Shown piece by piece: positions 49,032 to 57,567 of a stretch of DNA of 64,000 nt. Made by a program: the position numbers and the translations under genes. The stretch covers positions 3,286,001 through 3,350,000 of the forward strand of contig NZ_CP070225.1 of NCBI RefSeq assembly GCF_021631985.1, read 5' to 3'. Source of the DNA: Sandaracinus amylolyticus (GTDB taxonomy: Bacteria > Myxococcota_A > Polyangia > Polyangiales > Sandaracinaceae). The notes below the pieces were generated by a model. That model saw nothing but the letters and a program-made list of their open reading frames with translations. It was not told the origin of the DNA and searched no databases. Numbering within the stretch: the stretch's first letter is position 1; each line of letters begins with the position of its first letter.

Positions 49032-51260
49032 GTGGATCTCCGGACCCAGATCTCGCTCGTCGCGTCGATCCTCTGCTTCGCGCTCAGCGCGGTCGTGCTC
49101 CTGCGACCGCGCAAGCGCCGCGTGCACTGGCTCTTCGCGCTCTTCGACGGGACCGTCGGTGCCTGGTACCTGACGACGTTCCTCGCGCGCTTCGAGGGCG
49201 GCGGCGCGTTCTGGGAGCGGCTCAACCTCGTGTGGGCCGTGCTGCTGCCGCTCTCCGCGGTGCAGTTCTTCCGCGCGTTCCTGCAGAGCGACTCGAAACG
49301 ATCGGGGCAGCTCAATCGCACCGCGATCTTCCTGGCCATCGGGATGAGCGCGGCGATCTTCACGCCGCTCTATCGCGCGCTGCTGCTCGGCACCGCGGTC
49401 TTCGTCTACGTGTTCGTGCTGCTCGCCGCGGCGCTCGTGATCCTCTATCGCGCGGGCCGTCGTGCGCGCTCGCGCTTCGATCGCGCGCGCCTGCTCTATC
49501 TCGCGCTCGTCGGCACGTTCGCCGCGGTGTTCACGCTCGCCGAGTACCTGCCCTACGTCGGCCTCGACATCCCGCCGGTCGGCACGGTGCTCATCCTCGT
49601 GTTCCTCTACGTGCTGTCGCAGTCGATCCTCAGCTCGCGCATCCTCGATCTCTACGAGCTCGGCGCGCGGCTCGGCGTGCTGACCGCCCTCGCCTTCTCG
49701 CTCGCCGGGATCCTCTGGGTCCTCGTCGCGCTCGACCCCGGTCACTTCTTCCTGCACTCGGTCACCGCGGCGCTCGTGCTGATGCTGCTGACCGAGCCGG
49801 TGCGCTCGAAGATCGAGCAGCAGATCTCGCAGCTCTTCTTCCGCGAGCGGCACGACTTCGAGCGCATGGTGCTCGACCTGCGACGACAGCTCGCGAACGT
49901 GCTCTCGCAGGACGACCTCGTGCGCAGCGTGGTCACCGCGTTCGAGAGCTCGCGGCGCCTCACGCACGGATCGATGTACCTGCTCGATGCCGATCGTCAG
50001 GGCTACGATCTCATGGGCCACGTCGGTGGGGAGCCGGCGCGTCGCGTCGAGCTCGCGCCCGGTCGTCCGTTCCTCGATCGCATGCGGCGCGACGAGGCGC
50101 TGGTGCTCGAGAACCTCGAGCGCGAGCTCGAGGAGCGACGCGAGCTCGGCGAGGACGGCGAGGCCGAGACGCTCGCCGAGATCATCGGCACGATGGAGTC
50201 GATGCAGGCCTCGGTCGCGGTCGCGCTGCGCGGGCCCGACGAGAGCTACGGGCTCATCTGCATCCGCGACGAGCGATTGCGCGACGCGTACTCACCGGAA
50301 GAAGTGCAGCTCCTCAAGGGCCTCGCCGCGCAGGCGTCGATCGCGGTCGAGAACTCGCGCCTCTACCAGCGCATGAAGGAGCGCGATCGCCTCGCCGCGC
50401 TCGGCGAGATGGCGGCCGGCCTCGCGCACGAGATCCGCAATCCGCTCGGTGCGATCAAGGCGAGCGCGCAGTTCCTCGCCGAGCCCGCGCCGCGCGACGA
50501 GAGCACGCGCATGGACGACGGCGCGCGCGAGTTCCTCGACATCATCGTCGAGGAGGTCGATCGACTGAACCGCGTCGTCTCGTCGTTCCTCGACTACGCG
50601 CGCCCCTCGCAGCTCGGCGACGTCGCGCCGATCGACGTGAACGCGACGGTGCGCCGCACGCTGCAGCTGCTCGGACCTCAGTTCGGCCCGGGCGTGGAGT
50701 CCGCGCTCGATCTCGACGAGCAGGTCCCGCCGGTGCGCATCGACGCGGAGCGGCTGCGTCAGGTGCTGATCAACCTCGCGCTCAACGCGGTGCAGGCGAT
50801 GGAGGGCCACGGCCGGCTCGAGGTGCGCACGCGCGGCGTGTCGCGCGGCGACGAGCGCGGGGTCGAGATCCACGTCGCGGACACCGGGCCCGGCATTCCG
50901 CAGAAGGTCCTCAAGAACCTCTTCGTGCCGTTCGTGACCACCAAGGATCGCGGCACCGGGCTCGGCCTCGCGATCTCGCAGCGCATCGCGAGCGCGGCGG
51001 GCGGGCTCATCGAGGTGCGATCGAGCCCGGGGATCGGCACGACGTTCGTCGTGCGACTGCCGGCGCACGTCGAGGAGCGCGCTGCGCTGCCGGTGCTCGC
51101 TCAGGGCAGGATCGGCGCGGGCGCGACCGGGAATTCCGCGCCTGCCGCGGGCCTCGCGGGCGGCGGCGAGGGACTCGGGACGAGCGCGGATCCCGGCACG
51201 AGAGCAGAGCGCGGCGCGGTCGCGGGCGAGCGCGCGAGCAGCCTCGCGAGCAATCGATAG
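49032..51260 (+). CDS. membrane sensor histidine kinase with a GAF domain
   Basis: 742 residues from a GTG. Seven or eight hydrophobic helices fill the first 240 residues, followed by a GAF-like domain (about 270-450). The dimerisation H-box is MAAGLAHEIRNPLGAIKASA (His near 465). The ATPase domain has NLALNAVQAM, VADTGPGIPQ and GTGLGLAISQR. The last 60 residues are a Gly/Ala-rich tail. The last 160 bases overlap the 3' end of the convergent gene. The response regulator is not adjacent. It follows the GMC operon after 46 bases on the same strand. Confidence 0.92.
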   Translation: MDLRTQISLVASILCFALSAVVLLRPRKRRVHWLFALFDGTVGAWYLTTFLARFEGGGAFWERLNLVWAVLLPLSAVQFFRAFLQSDSKRSGQLNRTAIFLAIGMSAAIFTPLYRALLLGTAVFVYVFVLLAAALVILYRAGRRARSRFDRARLLYLALVGTFAAVFTLAEYLPYVGLDIPPVGTVLILVFLYVLSQSILSSRILDLYELGARLGVLTALAFSLAGILWVLVALDPGHFFLHSVTAALVLMLLTEPVRSKIEQQISQLFFRERHDFERMVLDLRRQLANVLSQDDLVRSVVTAFESSRRLTHGSMYLLDADRQGYDLMGHVGGEPARRVELAPGRPFLDRMRRDEALVLENLERELEERRELGEDGEAETLAEIIGTMESMQASVAVALRGPDESYGLICIRDERLRDAYSPEEVQLLKGLAAQASIAVENSRLYQRMKERDRLAALGEMAAGLAHEIRNPLGAIKASAQFLAEPAPRDESTRMDDGAREFLDIIVEEVDRLNRVVSSFLDYARPSQLGDVAPIDVNATVRRTLQLLGPQFGPGVESALDLDEQVPPVRIDAERLRQVLINLALNAVQAMEGHGRLEVRTRGVSRGDERGVEIHVADTGPGIPQKVLKNLFVPFVTTKDRGTGLGLAISQRIASAAGGLIEVRSSPGIGTTFVVRLPAHVEERAALPVLAQGRIGAGATGNSAPAAGLAGGGEGLGTSADPGTRAERGAVAGERASSLASNR

Positions 51261-52246
51261 AGCCGCACGTCCTCGCGCGCGATCGATCCCGGCTCCATGT
51301 CGGAGTCCTCGAAGAGCGCGTCGTACGCGCGCACCGCCGAGCCCTCGCCGCGCTCGCGCGTCGCGTCGGGCAGCAAGTAGCGCCAGGTGCCGAGATGATC
51401 GAACGCGACGCCGTGCTCGGGCGTGAACGCGCGCTCGACGAACGCCGGCGCACGACTGCCGAGCGAGCCGTCCTCGTCGAGCAGATAGACCTCGACGTCG
51501 AGCGTGCGCAGCTGCGCGTCGAGCGGCCCACCCATCGCGGCCTCGCGCTCGCTCCAGCGCTGTCGCGCCACGATCGACGCGGTGAGCAGCGCGCGCGCGA
51601 TCGAGCTCCCACGCGCCGAGCGCCAGAGCCGAGGACGCTCGCCGTCCTTCAGCATCACCATGACCTCGACGTTGCGGATGCGGCGCAGCGGCTCGGGAAA
51701 GCTCTGCACGCGCGGCGGTCGCGCCCCGCCGAGGATCGCGCGCGCCACGTACGCGAGCGCGAAGTCGTGCGGCGCGTGGAGCACGAGCCCGGTGCGCGGC
51801 ACGTAGAACGCCGCGCTCGGCGCGAGATACACGGCCTGCAGCTGCTCGAACGAGTCGTACGCGCGCAGCCGATCGCGCAGCGGCGCCGTCGCTTCGACCT
51901 CGCCCTGGGGCGCACCGCGACCGTCGGCGACGAGCCCCTCGATCCCGCTCTCCGAGAGCACACGCGCGAGCTCGGCCTCGTCGGTTCCGCCGAGCGCCGC
52001 GTCGAGCCCCGGCACCTCGCTCGCGCGCACCATCGTCGTGCCCTCGGGCCGCAGCCGCGCGAGGTCGTCGGTGCCCACGACCGCGACGCGCCCGCGGTCC
52101 TCGAGGAACCGCACGAGGTCACCGGTGCCCTCGACGCCGGGGCGCCACAGGAGGTACGCGATCACGGCGATCAGCGCGCCCACCGCGAGCACACCGAGGA
52201 CGCCGAACGCCCACGTTCGGGTGCGCCCTGCGGGGTCCTGCTTCAC
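51101..52246 (-). CDS. membrane-anchored protein of unknown function
   Basis: 381 residues from a GTG start. One N-terminal transmembrane helix (WAFGVLGVLAVGALIAVIAY) is followed by an alpha/beta chain. Notable parts are VAVVGTDDLARLRPEG, YVARAILGGARPPRV, ALLTASIVARQRWSERE and the conserved-looking block PEHGVAFDHLGTWRYLLPDA. The C-terminal 50 residues are Pro/Ala-rich and overlap the histidine kinase gene. I recognise no family. The protein would face the periplasm or outer membrane if the anchor is an uncleaved signal. Confidence 0.7.
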   Translation of the reverse strand: MKQDPAGRTRTWAFGVLGVLAVGALIAVIAYLLWRPGVEGTGDLVRFLEDRGRVAVVGTDDLARLRPEGTTMVRASEVPGLDAALGGTDEAELARVLSESGIEGLVADGRGAPQGEVEATAPLRDRLRAYDSFEQLQAVYLAPSAAFYVPRTGLVLHAPHDFALAYVARAILGGARPPRVQSFPEPLRRIRNVEVMVMLKDGERPRLWRSARGSSIARALLTASIVARQRWSEREAAMGGPLDAQLRTLDVEVYLLDEDGSLGSRAPAFVERAFTPEHGVAFDHLGTWRYLLPDATRERGEGSAVRAYDALFEDSDMEPGSIAREDVRLYRLLARLLARSPATAPRSALVPGSALVPSPSPPPARPAAGAEFPVAPAPILP

Positions 52247-52449
52247 GCGCTCGCCTCTACCCGATCCGCATCCGCGGGGCCAGCCCCACGCGCCGTGAGG
52301 TCGCTCGCGAGTTGACGCGTCGCGTCGGTCGATCGCGTGTGGATACGCGTAGTTCCCGCGCTAGATGAGAGCCGCTCCGCCGCCCTCGCGGCCACATGAT
52401 TCGGAGAGGCCGTGACGGCCCTCGATCCAGCTCACATCAGGAGGCTCCC

Positions 52450-53559
52450 GTGATCATCGGCGTTCCGACGGAGATCAAGACTCGCGAGTACCGCGTCGGC
52501 ATCAACCCGGGCGGCGTTCGCCAGCTCACCCGCGCCGGCCACGAGGTGCGCATCCAGAAGGGCGCCGGGCTCGGCGCCGGCATCGCGGACAAGGACTTCG
52601 AGGCCGTCGGCGCGCGCATCGTCCCGAGCGCCGCGGACGCGTGGGCGGCCGAGATGGTGATGAAGGTGAAGGAGCCGCTCCCCGAGGAGTACGGCTACTT
52701 CCGTCCTGGGCTCATCCTCTACACGTACCTGCACCTCGCGCCGCTGCCCGAGCTCACGAAGGAGCTCATGGCCAAGAAGGTGCGCGCGATCGCGTACGAG
52801 ACCGTGCAGAACGCCGACGGCTCGCTCCCGCTGCTCCGCCCGATGAGCGAGGTCGCGGGCCGCATGGCGACGCAGGTCGGCGCGTCGTGCCTCGAGAAGG
52901 AGCGCGGCGGCAAGGGCCTGCTGCTCGGCGGCGTGCCCGGCACGCGTCGTGGTCACGTCGTGGTGCTCGGCGGCGGCGTCGTCGGCGCGCACTCGGCGAA
53001 GATCGCGGTCGGCATGGGCGCGCAGGTGACCGTGCTCGACGTCGACGGCACGCGCATGAGCTACCTCGAGGACATCTTCGGCGCGTCGATCGAGACGCTC
53101 TACTCGAACCCCACGAACATCGAGGAGACGGTCGCGAACGCCGACCTCGTGATCGGCGCGGTGCTCGTCGCGGGCGCGAAGGCGCCGAAGCTGGTCGACG
53201 AGGACCTCATCAAGAAGATGAAGCCCGGCTCGGTCGTGGTGGACGTCGCCGTCGATCAGGGCGGATGCATCGCGACGTGCCGTCCGACGACGCACGACCA
53301 CCCGACGTTCGAGCTCCACGGCGTCATCCACTACTGCGTCCCGAACATGCCGGGCGCGGTGTCGATGACGAGCACGTTCGCGCTGACGAACGTGACGATC
53401 ACCTACGCCGAGCGCATCGCGCGCGAGGGCGTGGTGAAGGCGATCAAGGGCTCCCCCGCGCTCGCGCTCGGCGTGAACGTGTGGGACGGCGCGTGTGTCT
53501 ACCAGGCCGTCGCGGAGGGCGTGGGCGTGGAGTACACCCCGCTCGACCGCGTGCTCTGA
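52450..53559 (+). CDS. ald: alanine dehydrogenase
   Basis: 369 residues from the GTG at 52450, preceded by CAGGAGG at the right distance; an upstream frame extension is not family-like. The enzyme interconverts L-alanine and pyruvate plus ammonia with NAD. The substrate-binding lysine and EIKTREYRVG motif, the catalytic His in YTYLHLAPL, the Rossmann GGGVVGAHSAKIAVG and the C-terminal NMPGAVSMTSTFALTN block are all present. Length matches the family. It is monocistronic, ending in a strong hairpin. The 203 bases upstream hold a TTGACG hexamer but no clear promoter pair. Confidence 0.97.
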   Translation: MIIGVPTEIKTREYRVGINPGGVRQLTRAGHEVRIQKGAGLGAGIADKDFEAVGARIVPSAADAWAAEMVMKVKEPLPEEYGYFRPGLILYTYLHLAPLPELTKELMAKKVRAIAYETVQNADGSLPLLRPMSEVAGRMATQVGASCLEKERGGKGLLLGGVPGTRRGHVVVLGGGVVGAHSAKIAVGMGAQVTVLDVDGTRMSYLEDIFGASIETLYSNPTNIEETVANADLVIGAVLVAGAKAPKLVDEDLIKKMKPGSVVVDVAVDQGGCIATCRPTTHDHPTFELHGVIHYCVPNMPGAVSMTSTFALTNVTITYAERIAREGVVKAIKGSPALALGVNVWDGACVYQAVAEGVGVEYTPLDRVL

Positions 53560-53572
53560 TCGAGATCCGCAA

Positions 53573-53604
53573 CGTGCACGTGCACGTGCACCTGCACGTG
53601 CACG
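53573..53604. repeat. GTGCAC tandem repeat forming a perfect hairpin
   Basis: Repeated GTGCAC units give 12-base arms CGTGCACGTGCA and TGCACGTGCACG with an 8-base loop. It lies 14 bases after the ald stop, just ahead of the terminator hairpin. Confidence 0.6.
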
Positions 53605-53615
53605 AACGGCAAACG

Positions 53616-53653
53616 ACGAAGGGCCGGCGATCCAACGATCGTCGGCCCTTCGT
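53616..53653. terminator. terminator between ald and the convergent outer-membrane gene
   Basis: A 17-bp stem with one mismatch (ACGAAGGGCCGGCGATC / GATCGTCGGCCCTTCGT) and loop CAAC is followed on the plus strand by a TTCG tandem (TTCGTTCGTTCGTTCG). It also lies downstream of the minus-strand gene and may serve both. Confidence 0.75.
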
Positions 53654-53677
53654 TCGTTCGTTCGTTCGTCGACGAGC

Positions 53678-54712
53678 TCAGTACGAGACGCCCGCCCCCA
53701 CATCCACGCGCCACTGCCGCGGCAGATCACTCGGCAGCGACTCGTCGAGATCACTCGGCGCCAGCAGATCGAACGAGAACGCCGCGGTCAGCGCGAACCA
53801 CTCGTAGCGCACCTGCGAGCCCGCGAAGAGCCGCACCCGCGTCGAGCGCAGGCTCGGGAACACGACGTTGTGGTTGAAGTCGGTCCCGCTCCCGCGGCAG
53901 TACGGCGGCTCGTCGCTCCCGGTGTGCCCGGGCTCGCCCGGCGGGATCGGATCGGGATTGCACTCGTGGAACGCGTCGACCTCCGGCGTGAGATCGACGA
54001 GCTCGCTGTCCGCGAACACCCACGCGACCTGGCCGCCGAGGTACGGCGAGACCTCCACCGTGTCCGCCACGATGATGCGCTCGCCGATCGACACGTCGAT
54101 GGCGGGCACCGTCACGTTCACCTCGGGATCGCCGAGCAGCGTCTGCACCGAGCCGCGCACCGAGAGCGACGGGAAGTACGCCGACGCATGGCGATCGCGC
54201 AGCCCCTCGAGCAGCGACCACCGCACCTCCGCGCCGAGCGCCCAGTACGACGTGTTCACGAGGAACCCGATGTTGGTCCCGATCTCGAACCCGAAGGGCA
54301 GCCCCTTGCGCACGTTGAAGCGCGACCACGCGAGCACACCGTCGACGAAGCGATTGCGATCGCCGGAGTCGCCCTCGGTGCCGCGCGCCCAGTACTCCGC
54401 GCTCGAGTCGATCCCGCTGATCGACGACTCGACGCCGAAGTAGATCCCGCGCATCCCGCGCGTGTGCGCGGGCAGCAGGATCGGCGGGATCAGCGCGCCC
54501 GCGAACTGCGTCGCGAGCCTCCGCCACGCGTCGTCGTCCGCGCAGAACGCGCGCTCGCCGCCGCCGAAGAAGCGCGGGCACGCGCTGCCGGGTGTCTCGT
54601 CGGCTGGAACGCGCAAGCGCGAGAGCGCGAGATCCATCCGCTGTGCCTCGGCGCGCGATCCGATCGCGAGCACTCCGATCGCGACGGCAATCGCAAGCGT
54701 CCCAAGCCTCAT
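53678..54712 (-). CDS. outer-membrane beta-barrel protein
   Basis: 344 residues with a cleavable signal (MRLGTLAIAVAIGVLAIGSR, AEAQ). The mature chain has many alternating strands (FGFEIGTNIGFLVNTSYWAL, VEVSPYLGGQVAWVFADS, VRYEWFALTAAFSFDLL) and ends in VGAGVSY, the terminal aromatic typical of barrels. A loop with three Cys (AFHECNP, PPYCRGSG) may be disulfide-bonded. No porin family is recognised. The gene is convergent with ald. Confidence 0.75.
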   Translation of the reverse strand: MRLGTLAIAVAIGVLAIGSRAEAQRMDLALSRLRVPADETPGSACPRFFGGGERAFCADDDAWRRLATQFAGALIPPILLPAHTRGMRGIYFGVESSISGIDSSAEYWARGTEGDSGDRNRFVDGVLAWSRFNVRKGLPFGFEIGTNIGFLVNTSYWALGAEVRWSLLEGLRDRHASAYFPSLSVRGSVQTLLGDPEVNVTVPAIDVSIGERIIVADTVEVSPYLGGQVAWVFADSELVDLTPEVDAFHECNPDPIPPGEPGHTGSDEPPYCRGSGTDFNHNVVFPSLRSTRVRLFAGSQVRYEWFALTAAFSFDLLAPSDLDESLPSDLPRQWRVDVGAGVSY

Positions 54713-54765
54713 TCGGCGGCGACGCTATCGCCGCGCGCGCCGATGCGTCAAGCGAGGGGCCGTGC

Positions 54766-55581
54766 CTATTCGGTCGGCGCGCCGCCGCGGATCCACGCCG
54801 CGACGCGGGCGATCTCCTCGGCGCTCAGCGCGTGCGCGGCGCCCGCGTCGTCCGGCGGCGGCATGCGCTCGCCGACGATGTGGGGATCGCCCAGCAGCTT
54901 GTAGACGAGATAGCTGTCCTCGGGCCGCCCCGCGTCGCCGAACACCTCGATGCGCGTCATCCCCGCGAGGCCCGTCACGATCCCGCCGGCGCGCGGTCGC
55001 TCGCCGGTCTGTCGCGACGCCACGCGGATCGCGGTCGCGCGCACGCCCTCGGCGCTCGCGAGATCGAGCCCCAGCACCGGCGCGTCGCCGCCGTGACAGT
55101 CGCCACACGCCTGCGCGAGCAGCGGGCCGATCTCGCTCCACGGCGGCACGTCGTCGCTCGGCGCGGTCTCCGCACGCCCGGTGCGGAACACCACGACCTC
55201 GCGCGCCCCGACGATCCCGTCGAGATCGCGCACGCCCTCGACGCGCAGCTCCCAGCGCGCATCGGGATCGAGCGCGCCCTGCGGCTCGATGCGGATCCCG
55301 GGCAAGGTCGGATCGGCGCGCACCGCGATCGGCGCGACACGCGCGCCCGAGACCACCTGCACCGTCGCGGGCGACACGCTGCTCGGCGCGAGCGGCCGAT
55401 CGAGCACGACCTCCATCCGCGCGAGCCGATCGACGTCGTCGGCGCCGGGCGCGGGAACGGTCGCGATCACGAGAGGCGCCGAGCCGATCGGTGCGGTCTC
55501 GTTCGGCACGTCGCAGGCGGTGCCGAGGACGAGCGCCGCGACCGAGACCAAGAGCGCGGCTCGGCGCGTCAGGTCCGTCAG
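54766..55581 (-). CDS. lipoprotein with an Ig-like domain and a heme c motif
   Basis: About 271 residues if the CTG at 55581, which overlaps the preceding stop, is the start; a TTG at 55551 is an alternative. The lipobox is VLGTAC, with a basic n-region (LTRR) visible only in the longer form. Residues about 30-125 look like a bacterial Ig-like domain (APGADDVDRLARMEVVLDRP). A cytochrome-like C-terminal region has CGDCH and a candidate Met ligand in GERMPPPDD. This is a common layout of outer-surface monoheme lipoproteins. The function is unknown. It adjoins a small helical protein gene on the same strand. Confidence 0.65.
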   Translation of the reverse strand: MTDLTRRAALLVSVAALVLGTACDVPNETAPIGSAPLVIATVPAPGADDVDRLARMEVVLDRPLAPSSVSPATVQVVSGARVAPIAVRADPTLPGIRIEPQGALDPDARWELRVEGVRDLDGIVGAREVVVFRTGRAETAPSDDVPPWSEIGPLLAQACGDCHGGDAPVLGLDLASAEGVRATAIRVASRQTGERPRAGGIVTGLAGMTRIEVFGDAGRPEDSYLVYKLLGDPHIVGERMPPPDDAGAAHALSAEEIARVAAWIRGGAPTE

Positions 55582-55832
55582 CTCTCGCTGTACATCGAGA
55601 GCTGCTGCCGGACGACGTCCTCGCTGACGCCTTCCGGGATGTACTCCTTCAGGCAGTCGGCGAGGGTGACGAGCATGTCGTCGACGCCCTTGTCCTCGAT
55701 CAGCTTGGCCAGAAGCGCGCGCGCTTCGCGGGAGTCGTCCTCGCGCAGGAATTGCCGCACCTGCTCGATCGTGATCTCGCCCGAGAAGTCGATCTGAGCG
55801 TTCTGTAGAAGAAAGCGAGCGAGTTCCTTCAC
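55578..55832 (-). CDS. small helical protein of unknown function
   Basis: 84 residues from the GTG at 55832, chosen because GGGGAGGA sits at the right distance upstream. The sequence is a set of amphipathic helices (KELARFLLQNAQIDF, TIEQVRQFLREDDSREARAL, VDDMLVTLADCLKEYI). There is no signal or transmembrane segment. The stop overlaps the probable start of the heme lipoprotein gene. Small conserved-looking proteins of this kind occur in myxobacteria, but no function is known to me. Confidence 0.65.
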   Translation of the reverse strand: MKELARFLLQNAQIDFSGEITIEQVRQFLREDDSREARALLAKLIEDKGVDDMLVTLADCLKEYIPEGVSEDVVRQQLSMYSES

Positions 55833-55845
55833 GACGCCGTCCTCC

Positions 55846-55860
55846 CCAAAGGTCCTTTGG
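55846..55860. promoter_or_regulatory. palindrome CCAAAGG-T-CCTTTGG in the leader of the small helical protein gene
   Basis: Perfect 7-base arms with a one-base centre, partly overlapping the Shine-Dalgarno of the GTG start at 55832. It could block the ribosome site as RNA or be a protein site. Confidence 0.3.
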
Positions 55861-56048
55861 GTGCAAATCGCCTCGGTGCACCGGAAGATTCCGAGAGACA
55901 CCGACACGGGCATTAGTTTGTAGTCCCGTCAATGCGCGGATGGCAAGGAAAAGGATGTAGGATGGCGGCTCCGTGAGCCGTCGCCCCGGAGGCGCTGTCG
56001 CCGAGCGCCCCATCCCCGCGTGAGCCCGATCGTCGTCAGGAGGCTGCT

Positions 56049-57566
56049 CTGGACACCCCGCGCATCCGCGTCCTCGTGACCGCCTTCGCCGCCGTGCCCG
56101 GCTCGAGCCCGCATGGCGCGGCGCTCCTCGCCATCGCGGCAGCGGTGCGCGGCGACGTCGATCTGGTGACCGTCAAGACCGAGTCGCTCTCGCACGTCGA
56201 GCGCATCGGCGACGCGCGCATGTTCCGCGTGCCGGTCGGCGAAGCGGGCGCCCTCGAGCAGCGCGTGATGTTCGATCGCGCGGTGGCGCGGCAGCTCGAG
56301 GCCGAGCCCTACGACGTCGTGCACGTGCGCGGTCCGTTCGAGGGCGCGATCGCCGCCGACCGCAAGGACGCGTTCGGGTTCCAGCTCGTCTACGAGATGG
56401 CGACCTTCCCCGACGAGGCGCTGGGCGCCGGGGTCGAGCGGCGATGGAGCGAGGCCCACGCGAAGAGCATCGAGCACGCGGATCTCGTGCTGGTGCCGAC
56501 CGAGGCCGCGCGCCGCGCGGTGCTCGAGAGCGTGCCCTCGGACCGCGTGATCGTGCTGCCGCCGGGCATCGACGTGGGCAGCTTCGACTGGCGTCCCTCG
56601 TCGCACGAGTCGGTGCCGCGGCTGCTCTATCTCGGATCGTTCACCGCGGATCGCGATCTCGCGACGATGCTGCGCGCGCTGCGTCGCGTGGTGCAGACGC
56701 GCCCGGTGCGCGCGCTGATCGCGGGCGAGACCGATCGTCACCGCCGCGAGCAGATGCGCGCGATGGTCGACGCGTTCGAGCTCGGCGGGGTCGTCGAGGT
56801 GCGAGGCGAGCCGCCGCCGCGGACGCTGCCGAAGATCATCGCGGGCGCCGATCTCTGCCTCGCTCCCGCGAGCGAAGCGCCGCGCTTCCAGTCGCTCGGC
56901 GATCTCCCCCAGCCGCTGCTCGAGTACCTCGCCTGCCATCGCCCGGTGATCGCGGCGGGCGTGCCCGGCGTGAGCGACGCGCTGCGCGACGAACAAGAAG
57001 GTCTGCTCTATCCGCCCGGCGACGAGAGCGCGCTCGCGGATGCGATCCTGGAGATGCTGCGCGACGAGTCGCTGCGCGCGCGCACGACCGAGTCGGGCTA
57101 TCGCCGGGTGCGCGAGCTCTTCTCGAGCGGCGCGCGACGGCGGCGCATCGCCGAGATCTACGAGCGCCTCGCGCCGGGCTCGCAGAACGCCGATCCCTGG
57201 GACGAGAGCTTCGAGGACGGCGAGACCGGCGCGCTCCAGGTCGCGTCGATCTCGTCGCTCGTCACGCCCCAGACCGGCGATCGCGACGAGCCCGTGCACG
57301 AGTTGTTTGCTGATTCGCCGACTGATCGCGGCGAAGAGATCGGCGCCGACAGCGAGGAGCCGACGACCCACAACGCGCTGGTGATCGCGGACAGCCAGAG
57401 CGCGATCGAGCTCGACACGAACGAAGTGCTCGTCGTGAAGACCCAGCCCGGCGAAGAGATCACGCGCGACATCCCCGCGCACCTCGACACCGATCCCGGC
57501 CTCCTGCCGATCGACGCGATCGCGCCCGAGGCAACGCGGCGCACGACCGACACCGACCCCGGCTGA
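56049..57566 (+). CDS. glycosyltransferase, GT4-like (GT-B fold)
   Basis: 505 residues if the start is the CTG at 56049, which lies 5 bases after CAGGAGG and restores the first strand PRIRVLVTAFAAVPGSSPHG; the next GTG at 56076 would cut the Rossmann strand. The C-terminal GT-B half has VPRLLYLGSFTADRDLATML, ALIAGETDRHRRE, and the donor-site region LLEYLACHRPVIAAGVPGVS, ending with GLLYPPGDESALADAIL. About 120 C-terminal residues are acidic, low complexity and unlike the family. The stop is 1 base from the convergent multiheme cytochrome gene. Sugar donor unknown. Confidence 0.85.
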   Translation: MDTPRIRVLVTAFAAVPGSSPHGAALLAIAAAVRGDVDLVTVKTESLSHVERIGDARMFRVPVGEAGALEQRVMFDRAVARQLEAEPYDVVHVRGPFEGAIAADRKDAFGFQLVYEMATFPDEALGAGVERRWSEAHAKSIEHADLVLVPTEAARRAVLESVPSDRVIVLPPGIDVGSFDWRPSSHESVPRLLYLGSFTADRDLATMLRALRRVVQTRPVRALIAGETDRHRREQMRAMVDAFELGGVVEVRGEPPPRTLPKIIAGADLCLAPASEAPRFQSLGDLPQPLLEYLACHRPVIAAGVPGVSDALRDEQEGLLYPPGDESALADAILEMLRDESLRARTTESGYRRVRELFSSGARRRRIAEIYERLAPGSQNADPWDESFEDGETGALQVASISSLVTPQTGDRDEPVHELFADSPTDRGEEIGADSEEPTTHNALVIADSQSAIELDTNEVLVVKTQPGEEITRDIPAHLDTDPGLLPIDAIAPEATRRTTDTDPG

Positions 57567-57567
57567 C

